This document shows, piece after piece, positions 51,684-60,845 of a stretch of DNA of 64,000 nucleotides. A model generated the notes under the pieces. The model was given only the letters and a program-made list of their open reading frames with translations. It ran no database searches and had not been told where the DNA came from. Positions within the stretch are counted from its first letter, which is position 1; each line of letters begins with the position of its first letter. The position numbers and the translations under genes are program-made. Source of the DNA: an uncultured Ruminiclostridium sp. (GTDB lineage Bacteria > Bacillota > Clostridia > Oscillospirales > Ruminococcaceae). The DNA lies in NCBI GenBank assembly GCA_934454635.1, contig CAKSFR010000015.1, forward strand, positions 1 through 64,000. The letters are read 5' to 3'.

Positions 51684-53837
51684 TTATGCTTTTGTTACAG
51701 AAATATATCTTATACTGATATTTTCGTTGTCGGTCTTGTTGAATGTTCTGAACTCAATTTCGCTTGTATCTTCAATTGTTATACTATAGCTTACCTTATT
51801 GTCTGTTCTTTCAAGGAAAGATATATCTATGATGTTATTACCATTGTCTGATACCGAGTCAAAATCGGCAGCATTAAGATTTGACCCAGTTACCGTTATT
51901 GTGTATGTGCCCTTGTATAGATTGCAATACGGACCGAATTGTATTGCACCAGAATCAAGCACGGTTGATAAAGTGTTCTGTTCAACAGAACCGAGGTAAC
52001 TTAGAGAACCATGCTCATAGGTTGCGATACAGTTCATATCAATGTTTATGTCAGAAGTAATGTTATTCTTATTTATATAGGGTCTAAGATCATAAAAGCT
52101 GAGATTTTTGTTGTCGCTGCAAAGACATTCTGTTCCAAGCAATTCTGCCAATTGGATATTAAGTTCTTCAAGTTCTGATTCTGTATAGGCTCTGTTATCA
52201 ATATAAAGCCCTGTAAAGCCCGCGTTGCAAACTTTATTCAACATTTGATCAACAGGGAGAGATGCAACATATTTATTCCATTGATCGCTAGAGCGACCCT
52301 TTGTTCCACCGTAACTCCAATAAAGTGTGTTTGAATTGATATATCCGGCATACAAGTGATAGTCACGCATAGCATTCTGAGATCCCGCTTCGGGAGTAGC
52401 ATGATAAGGAAGTTGAAAAACCATTGCATTATCACCAAGAGTTTCTTCTATCTGACCGACAAATTTCTTATCGGACTGATATTGTACAAGATTACATTCA
52501 AATGTACCATTATAGCTGCCATATGTGGGGAGAAGTTCAAATACGCCAAATATAAAAACTGCTGTTGTTATTCCGATAGCTGTAACTTTTACAGCCTTCA
52601 AGCCGTGTGAGATACGTTCGTTCCAAAATTTTTGCATTGTGATTACAAGAACAGCAAGGCTTATAAACATTATGAAGACCGATATACGGTTATATCCGCG
52701 GATCATATGAAAAATAAAAGAAAACAGGCTACAAAAGCCACCGATAGAAGCAAAGAAAACTGCACACATATTCATGCGTGAGAGGAAAAAGAGTTTTTTT
52801 TCCGTATCTCGGTAATTATATTTGATAAGCAGACAAAGAGAGAGCATAAATCCGATAATACCTATAATTCCAAGATATGAGCCTTGATTTTCATTCACAA
52901 GGGGAATATTGGAATTATATATCCGAATGAGTTTTTCAACAATATCAATACCATGGCCATTTATCGGAATAAACAGCTGTGCAAGCTTTAGACCGTAAAT
53001 ATCCGCTTCAGCTACTCCCCGTGCAGTAATAAAGTTAGAACCGTTTTTTATAATATTGTATAGATATGGAATAAGCGCAATTGCCGAAAAGAATATGATA
53101 TACAACACATTAAGCATTGATGCAATCACGGCTTTGATCTTTTTTTCAGCAAAAAGTCTGCACAGGGCAACAACACATAAAAAGAAGCATGTAAAGAAGG
53201 CATAGTATCCTATACCGTTGTTCGCTATCAAAAGTGCAAATAATATGGAAAGCGTGTTTTTTCTGTTTTTTAAAAAGCCTTTTCCGATTTTTCCGTACTC
53301 CTTGTCTTCACCTGCTGACCAGATACAAAGCAGTATGGACAAAGGCACGAAATAACACGCTGAAAGTGTAATGTGCGCTATCCCACGATAAAAAATGTAT
53401 GGAGTCAAAGCAAATATAACGGAACCGAAAATGGAAAGAAATCTGTTTATTCCAAAAACGCGTAATACAAAAAAAGCAGAAACAGCGCATAACGGGAAAA
53501 TAAAGAGAAAACGCAAATTTGTTATAACAATGACGTCACTTGTAAAAAAAGAAATTAACTTCACTATAAGCATATCTGCGTTGTAAAACATATTGGCGCT
53601 GAAATCCAGCGCATTTGTCCCAAACGGCGCACCCATTCTTGGATTGTACCAAAACCAGCCCTCTTCGCTTACTGTTTTTGCACTTGCAATCGCTGTAAAA
53701 TCATCTCCACCCGAATACGCAATCGGAGCATTAAGACCATACTGGGCAAAACCATGGAATACATAAACAAGAAAAAATATTATCACCAAAAGTCCCGCTG
53801 AAATAAAAAGATCTGTTTTATTCAACTTTTTTTCCAT
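51684..53837 (-). CDS. Large polytopic membrane protein with C-terminal beta-rich domain, YfhO/GT-C-like
   Basis: A 717-residue protein with about eleven membrane segments (first at about 10-30). After the first comes an extracellular loop with SGGDDFTAI, carrying acidic residues where GT-C enzymes have their catalytic aspartate. After about residue 590 there is a soluble beta-rich region ending in the segment GAIQFGPY...EIEFRTFN. The same C-terminal region occurs in the partial gene at 62836. I infer an extracytoplasmic glycosyltransferase using undecaprenyl-phosphate sugars. The start is ATG 53837; the longer frame overlaps rfbB. Confidence 0.7.
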   Translation of the reverse strand: MEKKLNKTDLFISAGLLVIIFFLVYVFHGFAQYGLNAPIAYSGGDDFTAIASAKTVSEEGWFWYNPRMGAPFGTNALDFSANMFYNADMLIVKLISFFTSDVIVITNLRFLFIFPLCAVSAFFVLRVFGINRFLSIFGSVIFALTPYIFYRGIAHITLSACYFVPLSILLCIWSAGEDKEYGKIGKGFLKNRKNTLSILFALLIANNGIGYYAFFTCFFLCVVALCRLFAEKKIKAVIASMLNVLYIIFFSAIALIPYLYNIIKNGSNFITARGVAEADIYGLKLAQLFIPINGHGIDIVEKLIRIYNSNIPLVNENQGSYLGIIGIIGFMLSLCLLIKYNYRDTEKKLFFLSRMNMCAVFFASIGGFCSLFSFIFHMIRGYNRISVFIMFISLAVLVITMQKFWNERISHGLKAVKVTAIGITTAVFIFGVFELLPTYGSYNGTFECNLVQYQSDKKFVGQIEETLGDNAMVFQLPYHATPEAGSQNAMRDYHLYAGYINSNTLYWSYGGTKGRSSDQWNKYVASLPVDQMLNKVCNAGFTGLYIDNRAYTESELEELNIQLAELLGTECLCSDNKNLSFYDLRPYINKNNITSDINIDMNCIATYEHGSLSYLGSVEQNTLSTVLDSGAIQFGPYCNLYKGTYTITVTGSNLNAADFDSVSDNGNNIIDISFLERTDNKVSYSITIEDTSEIEFRTFNKTDNENISIRYISVTKA

Positions 53838-53860
53838 AATGCTCACTCTTCTCTTATTTT

Positions 53861-54880
53861 TTATCTGTTCCCATACATCTTCTCGTAGTAATTCTGATAT
53901 TCTCCGGAAATTATCTCTTCCCACCAGTCCTTATTGTCAAGATACCACTTGATGGTCTTCTTGATGCCGTCGGCAAACTTTGTTTCCGGCAGCCAGCCCA
54001 ACTCATTGTGTATCTTTGTGGGGTCAATCGCATACCGCATATCATGCCCCTTTCTGTCAGCCACATAGGTAATAAGGCTCTCGGGCTTGCCAAGCTCATG
54101 GCATATCATCTTTACAATGTCGATGTTCTTCATTTCATTGTGTCCGCCGATGTTGTAGACCTCACCCTCTCTGCCCTTGTGTATAATGAGATCAATAGCC
54201 TTGCAGTGATCCTCAACGTAAAGCCAGTCACGGACATTCTCACCCTTGCCGTAAACGGGCAGAGGCTTGTCGTTCAGCGCATTTGCTATCATCAGCGGGA
54301 TAAGCTTCTCCGGGAAGTGGTAAGGACCATAGTTGTTTGAACATCTTGAAATAGTCACAGGCAGACCAAAAGTCCGATGATATGCCATAACAAGCAGATC
54401 AGCGGAAGCCTTTGAAGCAGAATATGGGCTTGATGTGTGAATAGGCGTTTCCTCAGTAAAGAAAAGGTCGGGTCTGTCAAGAGGCAGATCTCCGTAAACC
54501 TCGTCCGTAGAAACCTGATGATAGCGCTTGATGCCATATTTGCGGCAAGCGTCCATCATTACTTGTGTGCCCATTATATTTGTTTCAAGAAATACAGAGG
54601 GATTTTCAATAGAACGGTCAACATGACTCTCAGCGGCGAAGTTCACCACAATGTCGGGTCGTTCCTCCTCAAAAAGCTTGTATACAGCCTCTCTGTTGGT
54701 AATAGACTCCTTTACGAAGCGGAAATTCGGATTGTCCATAACGCTTTTTAATGTGGACAGGTTGCCTGCGTAGGTAAGGCAATCAAGACAGATTATCTTG
54801 TAATCCGGATATTTCTTCAGCATATGGAAAATGAAATTGGAGCCGATGAAGCCTGCTCCGCCTGTTACGATAATGGTCAT
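53861..54880 (-). CDS. rfbB: dTDP-glucose 4,6-dehydratase
   Basis: Makes dTDP-4-keto-6-deoxyglucose. The 339 residues show VTGGAGFIGSNFI, VNFAAESHVDRSI, the active-site triad region STDEVYGD and SPYSASKASAD, and NNYGPYHFPEKLIP. GGAGGA precedes the ATG, 2 bp after rfbA ends. It feeds the 2,6-dideoxy branch in this unit. Confidence 0.96.
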   Translation of the reverse strand: MTIIVTGGAGFIGSNFIFHMLKKYPDYKIICLDCLTYAGNLSTLKSVMDNPNFRFVKESITNREAVYKLFEEERPDIVVNFAAESHVDRSIENPSVFLETNIMGTQVMMDACRKYGIKRYHQVSTDEVYGDLPLDRPDLFFTEETPIHTSSPYSASKASADLLVMAYHRTFGLPVTISRCSNNYGPYHFPEKLIPLMIANALNDKPLPVYGKGENVRDWLYVEDHCKAIDLIIHKGREGEVYNIGGHNEMKNIDIVKMICHELGKPESLITYVADRKGHDMRYAIDPTKIHNELGWLPETKFADGIKKTIKWYLDNKDWWEEIISGEYQNYYEKMYGNR

Positions 54881-54882
54881 GA

Positions 54883-55755
54883 TTATTCCTCCGAAAGTGA
54901 AAGTAAATATTTTCCGTATTCTGTCATTTTTAGTTCTTCACCAATAGCGTGGAGCTGTTCTGTGGATATAAAGCCCTTTCGCCATGCTATCTCTTCTATG
55001 CAGGAAATGTAGAATCCCTGCATATCCTGGACGGTCTGGACAAATTCCGCAGCTTTTAACATACCTTTTGGTGAGCCTGTGTCAAGCCACGCCATGCCTC
55101 TTCCCATCAGCGTGACATTCAGCATATTTTGTTCAAGATAATAGTTGTTGATAGAGGTTATCTCTATCTCACCTCTTGCGGAAGGCTTTACATTCTTAGC
55201 GATTTCAACTACCTTGTTATCATAGAAGTACAGCCCCGGAACGGCATAATTCGACTTTGGAATGGCAGGCTTTTCCTCGATTGAAATGACTTTGTTGTTT
55301 TTGTCAAACTCAACTACACCAAATTCTTTCGGATTTGCAACGGGATATCCGAAAATCGTGGCACCGCCGTCCGTTATTTGCTGCTGTGCGTCCCAGAGAG
55401 CCTTTGAGAAATACTGTCCGTAGAAAACATTGTCCCCCAGAACAAGGCAAACGCTGTCATTTCCGATAAACTCCTCACCGAGAATAAATGCGTCAGCCAG
55501 TCCCCTCGGCTTGTCCTGTACTTTATAGTCAATGTGGATGCCAATAGTCGAACCGTCCCCAAAAAGCTTTTCGTAATTACCGATATCCTCAGGAGTGGAT
55601 ATGAGCAGTATCTCCCTGATATTTGCAAGCAGAAGAACAGAGAGAGGATAATAGATAAGGGGCTTGTCATATATGGGAAGAAGCTGCTTTGAAACTGCCT
55701 TAGTGCAAGGATAAAGGCGTGTGCCTTTACCGCCTGCTAAAATTATTCCTTTCAT
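54883..55755 (-). CDS. rfbA: Glucose-1-phosphate thymidylyltransferase
   Basis: Makes dTDP-glucose. The 290 residues have the family opening [30 protein letters not shown] and [13 protein letters not shown]. It overlaps the GtrA gene by 4 bp and runs straight into rfbB. Confidence 0.96.
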   Translation of the reverse strand: MKGIILAGGKGTRLYPCTKAVSKQLLPIYDKPLIYYPLSVLLLANIREILLISTPEDIGNYEKLFGDGSTIGIHIDYKVQDKPRGLADAFILGEEFIGNDSVCLVLGDNVFYGQYFSKALWDAQQQITDGGATIFGYPVANPKEFGVVEFDKNNKVISIEEKPAIPKSNYAVPGLYFYDNKVVEIAKNVKPSARGEIEITSINNYYLEQNMLNVTLMGRGMAWLDTGSPKGMLKAAEFVQTVQDMQGFYISCIEEIAWRKGFISTEQLHAIGEELKMTEYGKYLLSLSEE

Positions 55756-56159
55756 TCCGAACCCTTCTTTCTGTATATAATAAATTTACTACATATGTAA
55801 TTAATCGCAATAATTACAACGTTAACAAAGCACTTAGCAATAAGATTGTTCCAACCTATGAAAAGCAGGAGCCACATTCCGCCGTCATCAATGAGCAGCG
55901 TGCCTATTCTCATACCCCAGAAGCCCAAAAAGGTTTTCAGGGAAAACTTTTGCCTGAAAACAAAAATCGTGTTGGTAAAATACGCAAACATAACTGCGAT
56001 GAAAAAGGCAATGGTATTTGCGACAATGTCATTTGTTACCAGCGATAAGCCGTAATATGCAGCAACATTGCATATCACAGTCATAATGCCCCAGAAACCA
56101 TACCGTATCAGTTCCTCATATTTTTTCAGCAGTTTTTTGGTAAGCTCAATCATTTGCAA
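55752..56159 (-). CDS. GtrA-family membrane protein
   Basis: A 135-residue protein with four membrane segments and the [21 protein letters not shown] opening. Its probable partner is the GT2 at 59836-60810. It overlaps glf by 14 bp and rfbA by 4 bp, so it is deeply embedded in the operon. Confidence 0.88.
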   Translation of the reverse strand: MQMIELTKKLLKKYEELIRYGFWGIMTVICNVAAYYGLSLVTNDIVANTIAFFIAVMFAYFTNTIFVFRQKFSLKTFLGFWGMRIGTLLIDDGGMWLLLFIGWNNLIAKCFVNVVIIAINYICSKFIIYRKKGSE

Positions 56160-57321
56160 GGTATTCCTTTATGTTTTCAAAATACTGCAAGGCGTGTTCA
56201 ATGCAGATGTCCATGTTGTAATACTTGAATTCCGCCAAACGGCCGCACAGGAAAATATTTCTGTATTTTTCGACCTCGTTCCTGTACTGTGAATACATAG
56301 AGCTACTTTCCTCCGTGACAACAGGATAATAGGGTATATTGCCGACCTTGGCGTTTTTATCATACTGCAGGGGATATTCGGTGGCGACCACGCTTCCCAC
56401 AGCATTTTCGTCATTGTACATAAGCTTTCTGTATTCGGTGCTTCTTGTATAGCCAACAGCCTGAGGATAGGATATTATCTCACAGGGCAGCACGCTGCTG
56501 CTCTCGCTGTGCTCATACTTAATGTCAAGGGAACGGTAAGGCAGAGAGCCGAATTTATAATCGAAAAACTCATCTATGGGGCCTGTGAAAATAAGAGCAT
56601 CGACGGCTTCACCGTCATAAAGAACGGTTTTCTCCGCTTCTTTGAAGGAAATATGCTCCAGAGCGTCGGTATTCAGCTCAAGGTCGATATTCGGGTGATC
56701 CAGCATATTTCTGAATATCTCCGTAAAGCCCTTTACAGGCAGATACTGATAATCCTTGTTCAGATACCGCTCATCGTAATTCATCGCCATAGGAACACGT
56801 TCAAGAACATACTTGTCTATCTTGTCAACGCCGATGCCCCACATTTTTGAGGTGTAGGTCTTGTAAGCCTTGTCAAACAGCAGATTGCCGTATCTGCTCA
56901 CCTCCGCATCGGGGTGATTCACAAGCTCCAGAACAGGAACTCTATCCCTGCCGCCGAATGCGCTTCTGAGCTTTTTGAGCAGACTCTCGGAATTTTCGGC
57001 GCCAACAAGCTGCTGAACAGTCTCAAAGTTAAAGGGGAGCCTTACATATTTCCCGTCAATAAAGCTTAAAAGTTTGGCACAATGGGGGAAAAGCTCAGCA
57101 TACTGCTTAAGATACTCGATTATAAAAAATTTGTTTGTGTTGAGGTAATGCGGTCCGTATTTCTGAACAAGGATCCCGTTTTCGTCAACCTCGTCATATG
57201 CATTACCGCCAATGTGACTGCGGCGTTCGATAACGGATACCCTTCTGCCCATTTCCTCAGCTATTTTCCTGGCGATAATACTGCCCGAAAAGCCTGCTCC
57301 TACAACAATTATTTTTTTCAT
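56146..57321 (-). CDS. glf: UDP-galactopyranose mutase
   Basis: Converts UDP-galactopyranose to UDP-galactofuranose with reduced FAD. The 391 residues show VVGAGFSGSIIA (FAD loop), ERRSHIGGNAYDE, GPHYLNTN and the C-terminal RLAEFKYYNMD with conserved arginine and tyrosines. The start is ATG 57321, with GGGAGG upstream. No galactofuranosyltransferase is visible yet in the window. Confidence 0.95.
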   Translation of the reverse strand: MKKIIVVGAGFSGSIIARKIAEEMGRRVSVIERRSHIGGNAYDEVDENGILVQKYGPHYLNTNKFFIIEYLKQYAELFPHCAKLLSFIDGKYVRLPFNFETVQQLVGAENSESLLKKLRSAFGGRDRVPVLELVNHPDAEVSRYGNLLFDKAYKTYTSKMWGIGVDKIDKYVLERVPMAMNYDERYLNKDYQYLPVKGFTEIFRNMLDHPNIDLELNTDALEHISFKEAEKTVLYDGEAVDALIFTGPIDEFFDYKFGSLPYRSLDIKYEHSESSSVLPCEIISYPQAVGYTRSTEYRKLMYNDENAVGSVVATEYPLQYDKNAKVGNIPYYPVVTEESSSMYSQYRNEVEKYRNIFLCGRLAEFKYYNMDICIEHALQYFENIKEYLAND

Positions 57322-57322
57322 C

Positions 57323-58246
57323 TCAAGCCTCCCAACCAAGAGTTTTTACCCATTCGGCAGTCTTGACTATGCTTCCTCTGAAATCCGTTCTGCATTCAAA
57401 ATCTGTATCCCTGTAAAGGGCTTCCGTATCTATCAGAGAATAATCCATATTCACAGTATCCTTATATTCACCGAAGCCGAGCTTTGCCTCGGGGCAGAGG
57501 ATATCCCTTATCTCCGTGAAAAGTTCACGGAAAGTCTTAAGGGTACGGTGTCCCACATAATAGCTCTTTAAATTATGACCCTTTTCCGCAATGGCAATAA
57601 ATGCATCAGTTATATCATCAATGTATATCATATCATAATAATTATTTCCCTCAATAAGCTTGGGATTCTGCTTGTTTATAAGCTGACCTATGACCACATT
57701 TGCAAGCATTTTTGAGCGGTTTCCCTCACCATACGCCATACATATCCTGCCCGCACTGTACTCTATGCCGTTCTGGAACGCAAGCGTTTTACAGACCAAC
57801 TCCGCCGCCATTTTAGAGGTGGAATAAATGCAGGTATATCTGGGCGTAAAGGTCTCCGAACGCATAAAGTTCTCTGTCTCATACTCATTGTATGTTCCCG
57901 CAAGCACGAATTTTTTACAATCAAGTTTCTTTGCTACCATCAGCGCATCTGCTGCAAATGCCGCATTGTTCAGCTGAAGTCTGTAATCCTTGAACGAATC
58001 ACCGAAAACGCCCTGCCACGCAAAATGGTAAAAAACATCAAATCCGCTTTCTCCTATGAACTCATCAAGCACGTCGTACTTTGAAAAATCCGCAACCACC
58101 GGCACAAAATCGCCGTACTGCTTCATTTCCTCCAGCCGTTTGGCATTGATATCAATGCCATAGACCCTTTCTCCCTGCAAAAGGAGCTTTTTGGTAAGAG
58201 CGCCGCCGATAAAGCCGGTAGCTCCCGTAACAATGATCTTTTTCAT
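57323..58246 (-). CDS. NAD-dependent epimerase/dehydratase (SDR), probable 4-ketoreductase
   Basis: A 307-residue Rossmann enzyme with TGATGFIGGAL, DVFYHFAWQG and the active-site pair in YSTSKMAAEL. In this unit, a 4-ketoreductase is the missing last step for a dTDP-2,6-dideoxyhexose, so this is the best candidate. It is paralogous to 43255-44160. It overlaps rfbC by 4 bp. Confidence 0.8.
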   Translation of the reverse strand: MKKIIVTGATGFIGGALTKKLLLQGERVYGIDINAKRLEEMKQYGDFVPVVADFSKYDVLDEFIGESGFDVFYHFAWQGVFGDSFKDYRLQLNNAAFAADALMVAKKLDCKKFVLAGTYNEYETENFMRSETFTPRYTCIYSTSKMAAELVCKTLAFQNGIEYSAGRICMAYGEGNRSKMLANVVIGQLINKQNPKLIEGNNYYDMIYIDDITDAFIAIAEKGHNLKSYYVGHRTLKTFRELFTEIRDILCPEAKLGFGEYKDTVNMDYSLIDTEALYRDTDFECRTDFRGSIVKTAEWVKTLGWEA

Positions 58247-58806
58247 TTTGAGTTCTCCATAGTAAAGTTAACATCACTTTCAGCCAGCGTAGGTGCATTC
58301 ATATCCTTGGGCGAAACGATTATTTCATCAAGCCCCCATTTTATGGCAAGCTCAGGATCTTTCCATGATATCGCCCTGTCATAATCAGGCTCATATAGCT
58401 CACTGACCTTGTACTGCACCTCAGTGTCATCGACTAGGGACATACAAGCGTGACCGAAGCCTCTTGGAATGTATATCTGCTTTTTTTCCTCCGCATCAAG
58501 CTCAACAGCCAGCCATTTTTTAAATGTGGGAGAATCCTTTCTCAGGTCCACCACCACATCGAGAATTTTTCCCTTTGTGCATCGGAGAAGCTTGGACTGT
58601 GCATAGGGAGCATTCTGAAAATGAATGCCTCTGATAGTTCCCTTTTTCAGCGACAGCAGATGATTGTCCTGAACAAAAACATCGTTGATATTATATTTTT
58701 TCATAGTACGCATCGAGTACGACTCCATATAATATCCCCTGTAATCCTTAAAAACATCGGGTTCGATAAGGAAAACGCCGGGTATCTCAAGCTCTGTAAC
58801 TGTCAT
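58243..58806 (-). CDS. rfbC: dTDP-4-dehydrorhamnose 3,5-epimerase family
   Basis: A 187-residue cupin that epimerises C3 and/or C5 of a dTDP-4-keto sugar. Segments IPGVFLIEPDVFKDYRGYYME, HFQNAPYAQSKLLRC with the catalytic histidine, and IPRGFGHACMSL are typical. No RmlD-type sequence is obvious next to it, so the product may be not rhamnose but a 2,6-dideoxy L-sugar. Confidence 0.92.
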   Translation of the reverse strand: MTVTELEIPGVFLIEPDVFKDYRGYYMESYSMRTMKKYNINDVFVQDNHLLSLKKGTIRGIHFQNAPYAQSKLLRCTKGKILDVVVDLRKDSPTFKKWLAVELDAEEKKQIYIPRGFGHACMSLVDDTEVQYKVSELYEPDYDRAISWKDPELAIKWGLDEIIVSPKDMNAPTLAESDVNFTMENSK

Positions 58807-59810
58807 ATTCTATCTATCCTTTCCACAAGTTCGCCCTGTGCGGCTATCTCATCGTAATGAGCCTCTCTCACACTGCTGTTGGACACGCATTTTTCAAAAT
58901 ATTCCACAGACTTCTTAAACGTGTCATCAGCAGGAAGAGTAAAGCTCTGCTCCTCATTCCCCTGCTTTATTATCACCGTAGGCGCAAAGCCGTCGGGTGC
59001 GGTAAGTATGCGGTTTGTGAAGATACTTCCCGTGCTGCCCCAGATATCAAGGCTACATCTGTAGCTGTTGTCCATACCGAAGGAGACCTGAGCGATAAGC
59101 CCGTCATCATTTACAAGGGTGGCATTTCCGTAAACATCCACCTCAAAGCCCTCCTTACCGCATAAGTGAGATGCCGTCACTCTTGCGGTTTCGCCAAGAA
59201 ATATTCCCGCAAGCTTTAAGGTATAGCCACCGCAGTCCAACAGCGCTCCGCCACCAAGAGTCTTGTTGTATCGGAAATCATTTGCTCCCCTAAACGGAAA
59301 GCCGAAATCGATTCGGATAAGGCGGATATCGCCCACAGCACCCTCAGCTATCCTGTTTTTTATCCATTCTATCTGAGAATGGAAAGCGAACATATAATTC
59401 TCGTGAACGGCAAGACCTTTTGAACGAGCAAGCTCTATAAGCTCCCTTGTATCATCGAGAGAGGTGGTAAAGGGCTTTTCCATAAACAGATGCTTGCCGT
59501 TTTCCAGAGCGGCTTTTCCCCACCTGTAATGGAGAGCGGGGGGCAGAGGAAGATAAACAGCGTCAATGTCGGGGGAGGAAAGAAGTGACGCATAGCTGTC
59601 ATAGAGCCTTCCGCCGTATTTGCTGATAAATCTCTCAGCCTTTTCCGTTTCGCTTTTTTTCAGTTCATCTATCAGAACGCCGTTCCATTCGGAAGCGTCC
59701 GCCGTGGAAATTCCCGCAAATTCGATGCCCTCACATTTTTTCAGCGCAGGCATAAACCGCCTGTAAGCTATCTCGGAGGGACAAATAACGCCTATCCTTA
59801 TCTTGCCCAT
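58803..59810 (-). CDS. Gfo/Idh/MocA oxidoreductase, probable 3-ketoreductase
   Basis: A 335-residue NAD(P)-dependent enzyme with the family's GKHLFMEKPFTTS (EKP motif) and GGGALLDCGGYTL. In dTDP-2,6-dideoxyhexose pathways, a Gfo/Idh/MocA protein (TylC1, SpnN type) reduces the 3-keto product of the 2,3-dehydratase. Its 4-bp overlap with rfbC supports that role. Confidence 0.84.
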   Translation of the reverse strand: MGKIRIGVICPSEIAYRRFMPALKKCEGIEFAGISTADASEWNGVLIDELKKSETEKAERFISKYGGRLYDSYASLLSSPDIDAVYLPLPPALHYRWGKAALENGKHLFMEKPFTTSLDDTRELIELARSKGLAVHENYMFAFHSQIEWIKNRIAEGAVGDIRLIRIDFGFPFRGANDFRYNKTLGGGALLDCGGYTLKLAGIFLGETARVTASHLCGKEGFEVDVYGNATLVNDDGLIAQVSFGMDNSYRCSLDIWGSTGSIFTNRILTAPDGFAPTVIIKQGNEEQSFTLPADDTFKKSVEYFEKCVSNSSVREAHYDEIAAQGELVERIDRI

Positions 59811-59835
59811 AAAGCTTCAAGCCTCCTGTTATTTT

Positions 59836-60810
59836 TTATCCTCTTCGGTCTTTTTTATCGGTGCCGTCACTGAAATTCAGCTTTTTTCCCACCACAACAA
59901 GGGGTCTGTGCAGACTTCTTGTGTTTATGCTCAGTATGTACTCCCCCATTATTCCGAGGAAGAAAAGTATCACCGCACCGAGGAGGAAAACGCCCACTGT
60001 CAGCGCAGGTATTCCTATGGGATAGGTGTCCCAGTGCAGAAGCTTGTTTACAAAAACTATTACAGCTATGATAACGCTTGCAATGCCGAGAAAAGCACCG
60101 ATAAAGGTGGCTATCCTCATAAATGCCTTTGTATAGGCGGTTATGCCCTGCATAGCCACATCATAATACTTTCCGAAATTGAAGTTGGAAGAGCCGCGCT
60201 CACTCTCTTCCTGCTTATAGTTTACTATTTCAAGATCCATAGCGAACTCGCCCACAATGCCCTTAAGGTACGGCATAGGGTCGTCTATCTGCCTGAGGAC
60301 ATTGATAAAATCACGGTCATATAAGCCGTAGCCGTTAAAATGCTGTATCTGATTGACAGCCGAAAACCTGCCCATTATCTTGTAAAAAAGCGTTCTCACG
60401 CCATAAACAAACCTGTTCTCACGGCTTGTAAGCTTCTGACCCACAATGACCTTTTTGCTGCTTTCCCACTTTTCCACAAATGCGGGAAGATTTTCTGGTG
60501 GATCCTGAAGATCGCCGAAAAGCATAAACACAGCGTCGCCGTCGGCATAATCCCTCAGGCAGGCAAAAACATTTCTGGAAAATCCGAAGTTTTTGGCATT
60601 GCAAACGCCCTTGCATCTGCTGTCCTTTTCGCAGACAGCAGTAATTTCTTTCCATGTGCTGTCCGGGGAGTGGTCATCAACAAAAATTATCTCATAATCG
60701 TATTTTGCAAGTGACTTTTCAAATACCTCCGTCAGCCGCCTGTGCATATTTCCAACACTCTTTTCATCGTTGTAACAGGGTATAACAACCGATATCTTCT
60801 TCATTTCCAA
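59836..60810 (-). CDS. GT2 glycosyltransferase, polyprenyl-phosphate type
   Basis: A 324-residue GtrB/DPM1-like enzyme: VVIPCYNDEKSVGN, IIFVDDHSPDSTWKE and LFGDLQDPPENLPAF, then two membrane segments (about 230-255 and 265-290). It is similar to the GT2 at 42262. Predicted to load the dTDP-derived deoxysugar onto undecaprenyl phosphate. Confidence 0.9.
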   Translation of the reverse strand: MEMKKISVVIPCYNDEKSVGNMHRRLTEVFEKSLAKYDYEIIFVDDHSPDSTWKEITAVCEKDSRCKGVCNAKNFGFSRNVFACLRDYADGDAVFMLFGDLQDPPENLPAFVEKWESSKKVIVGQKLTSRENRFVYGVRTLFYKIMGRFSAVNQIQHFNGYGLYDRDFINVLRQIDDPMPYLKGIVGEFAMDLEIVNYKQEESERGSSNFNFGKYYDVAMQGITAYTKAFMRIATFIGAFLGIASVIIAVIVFVNKLLHWDTYPIGIPALTVGVFLLGAVILFFLGIMGEYILSINTRSLHRPLVVVGKKLNFSDGTDKKDRRG

Positions 60811-60845
60811 TTCCTCTTTTATTGATATGCTTTATGGTGCAGGAT

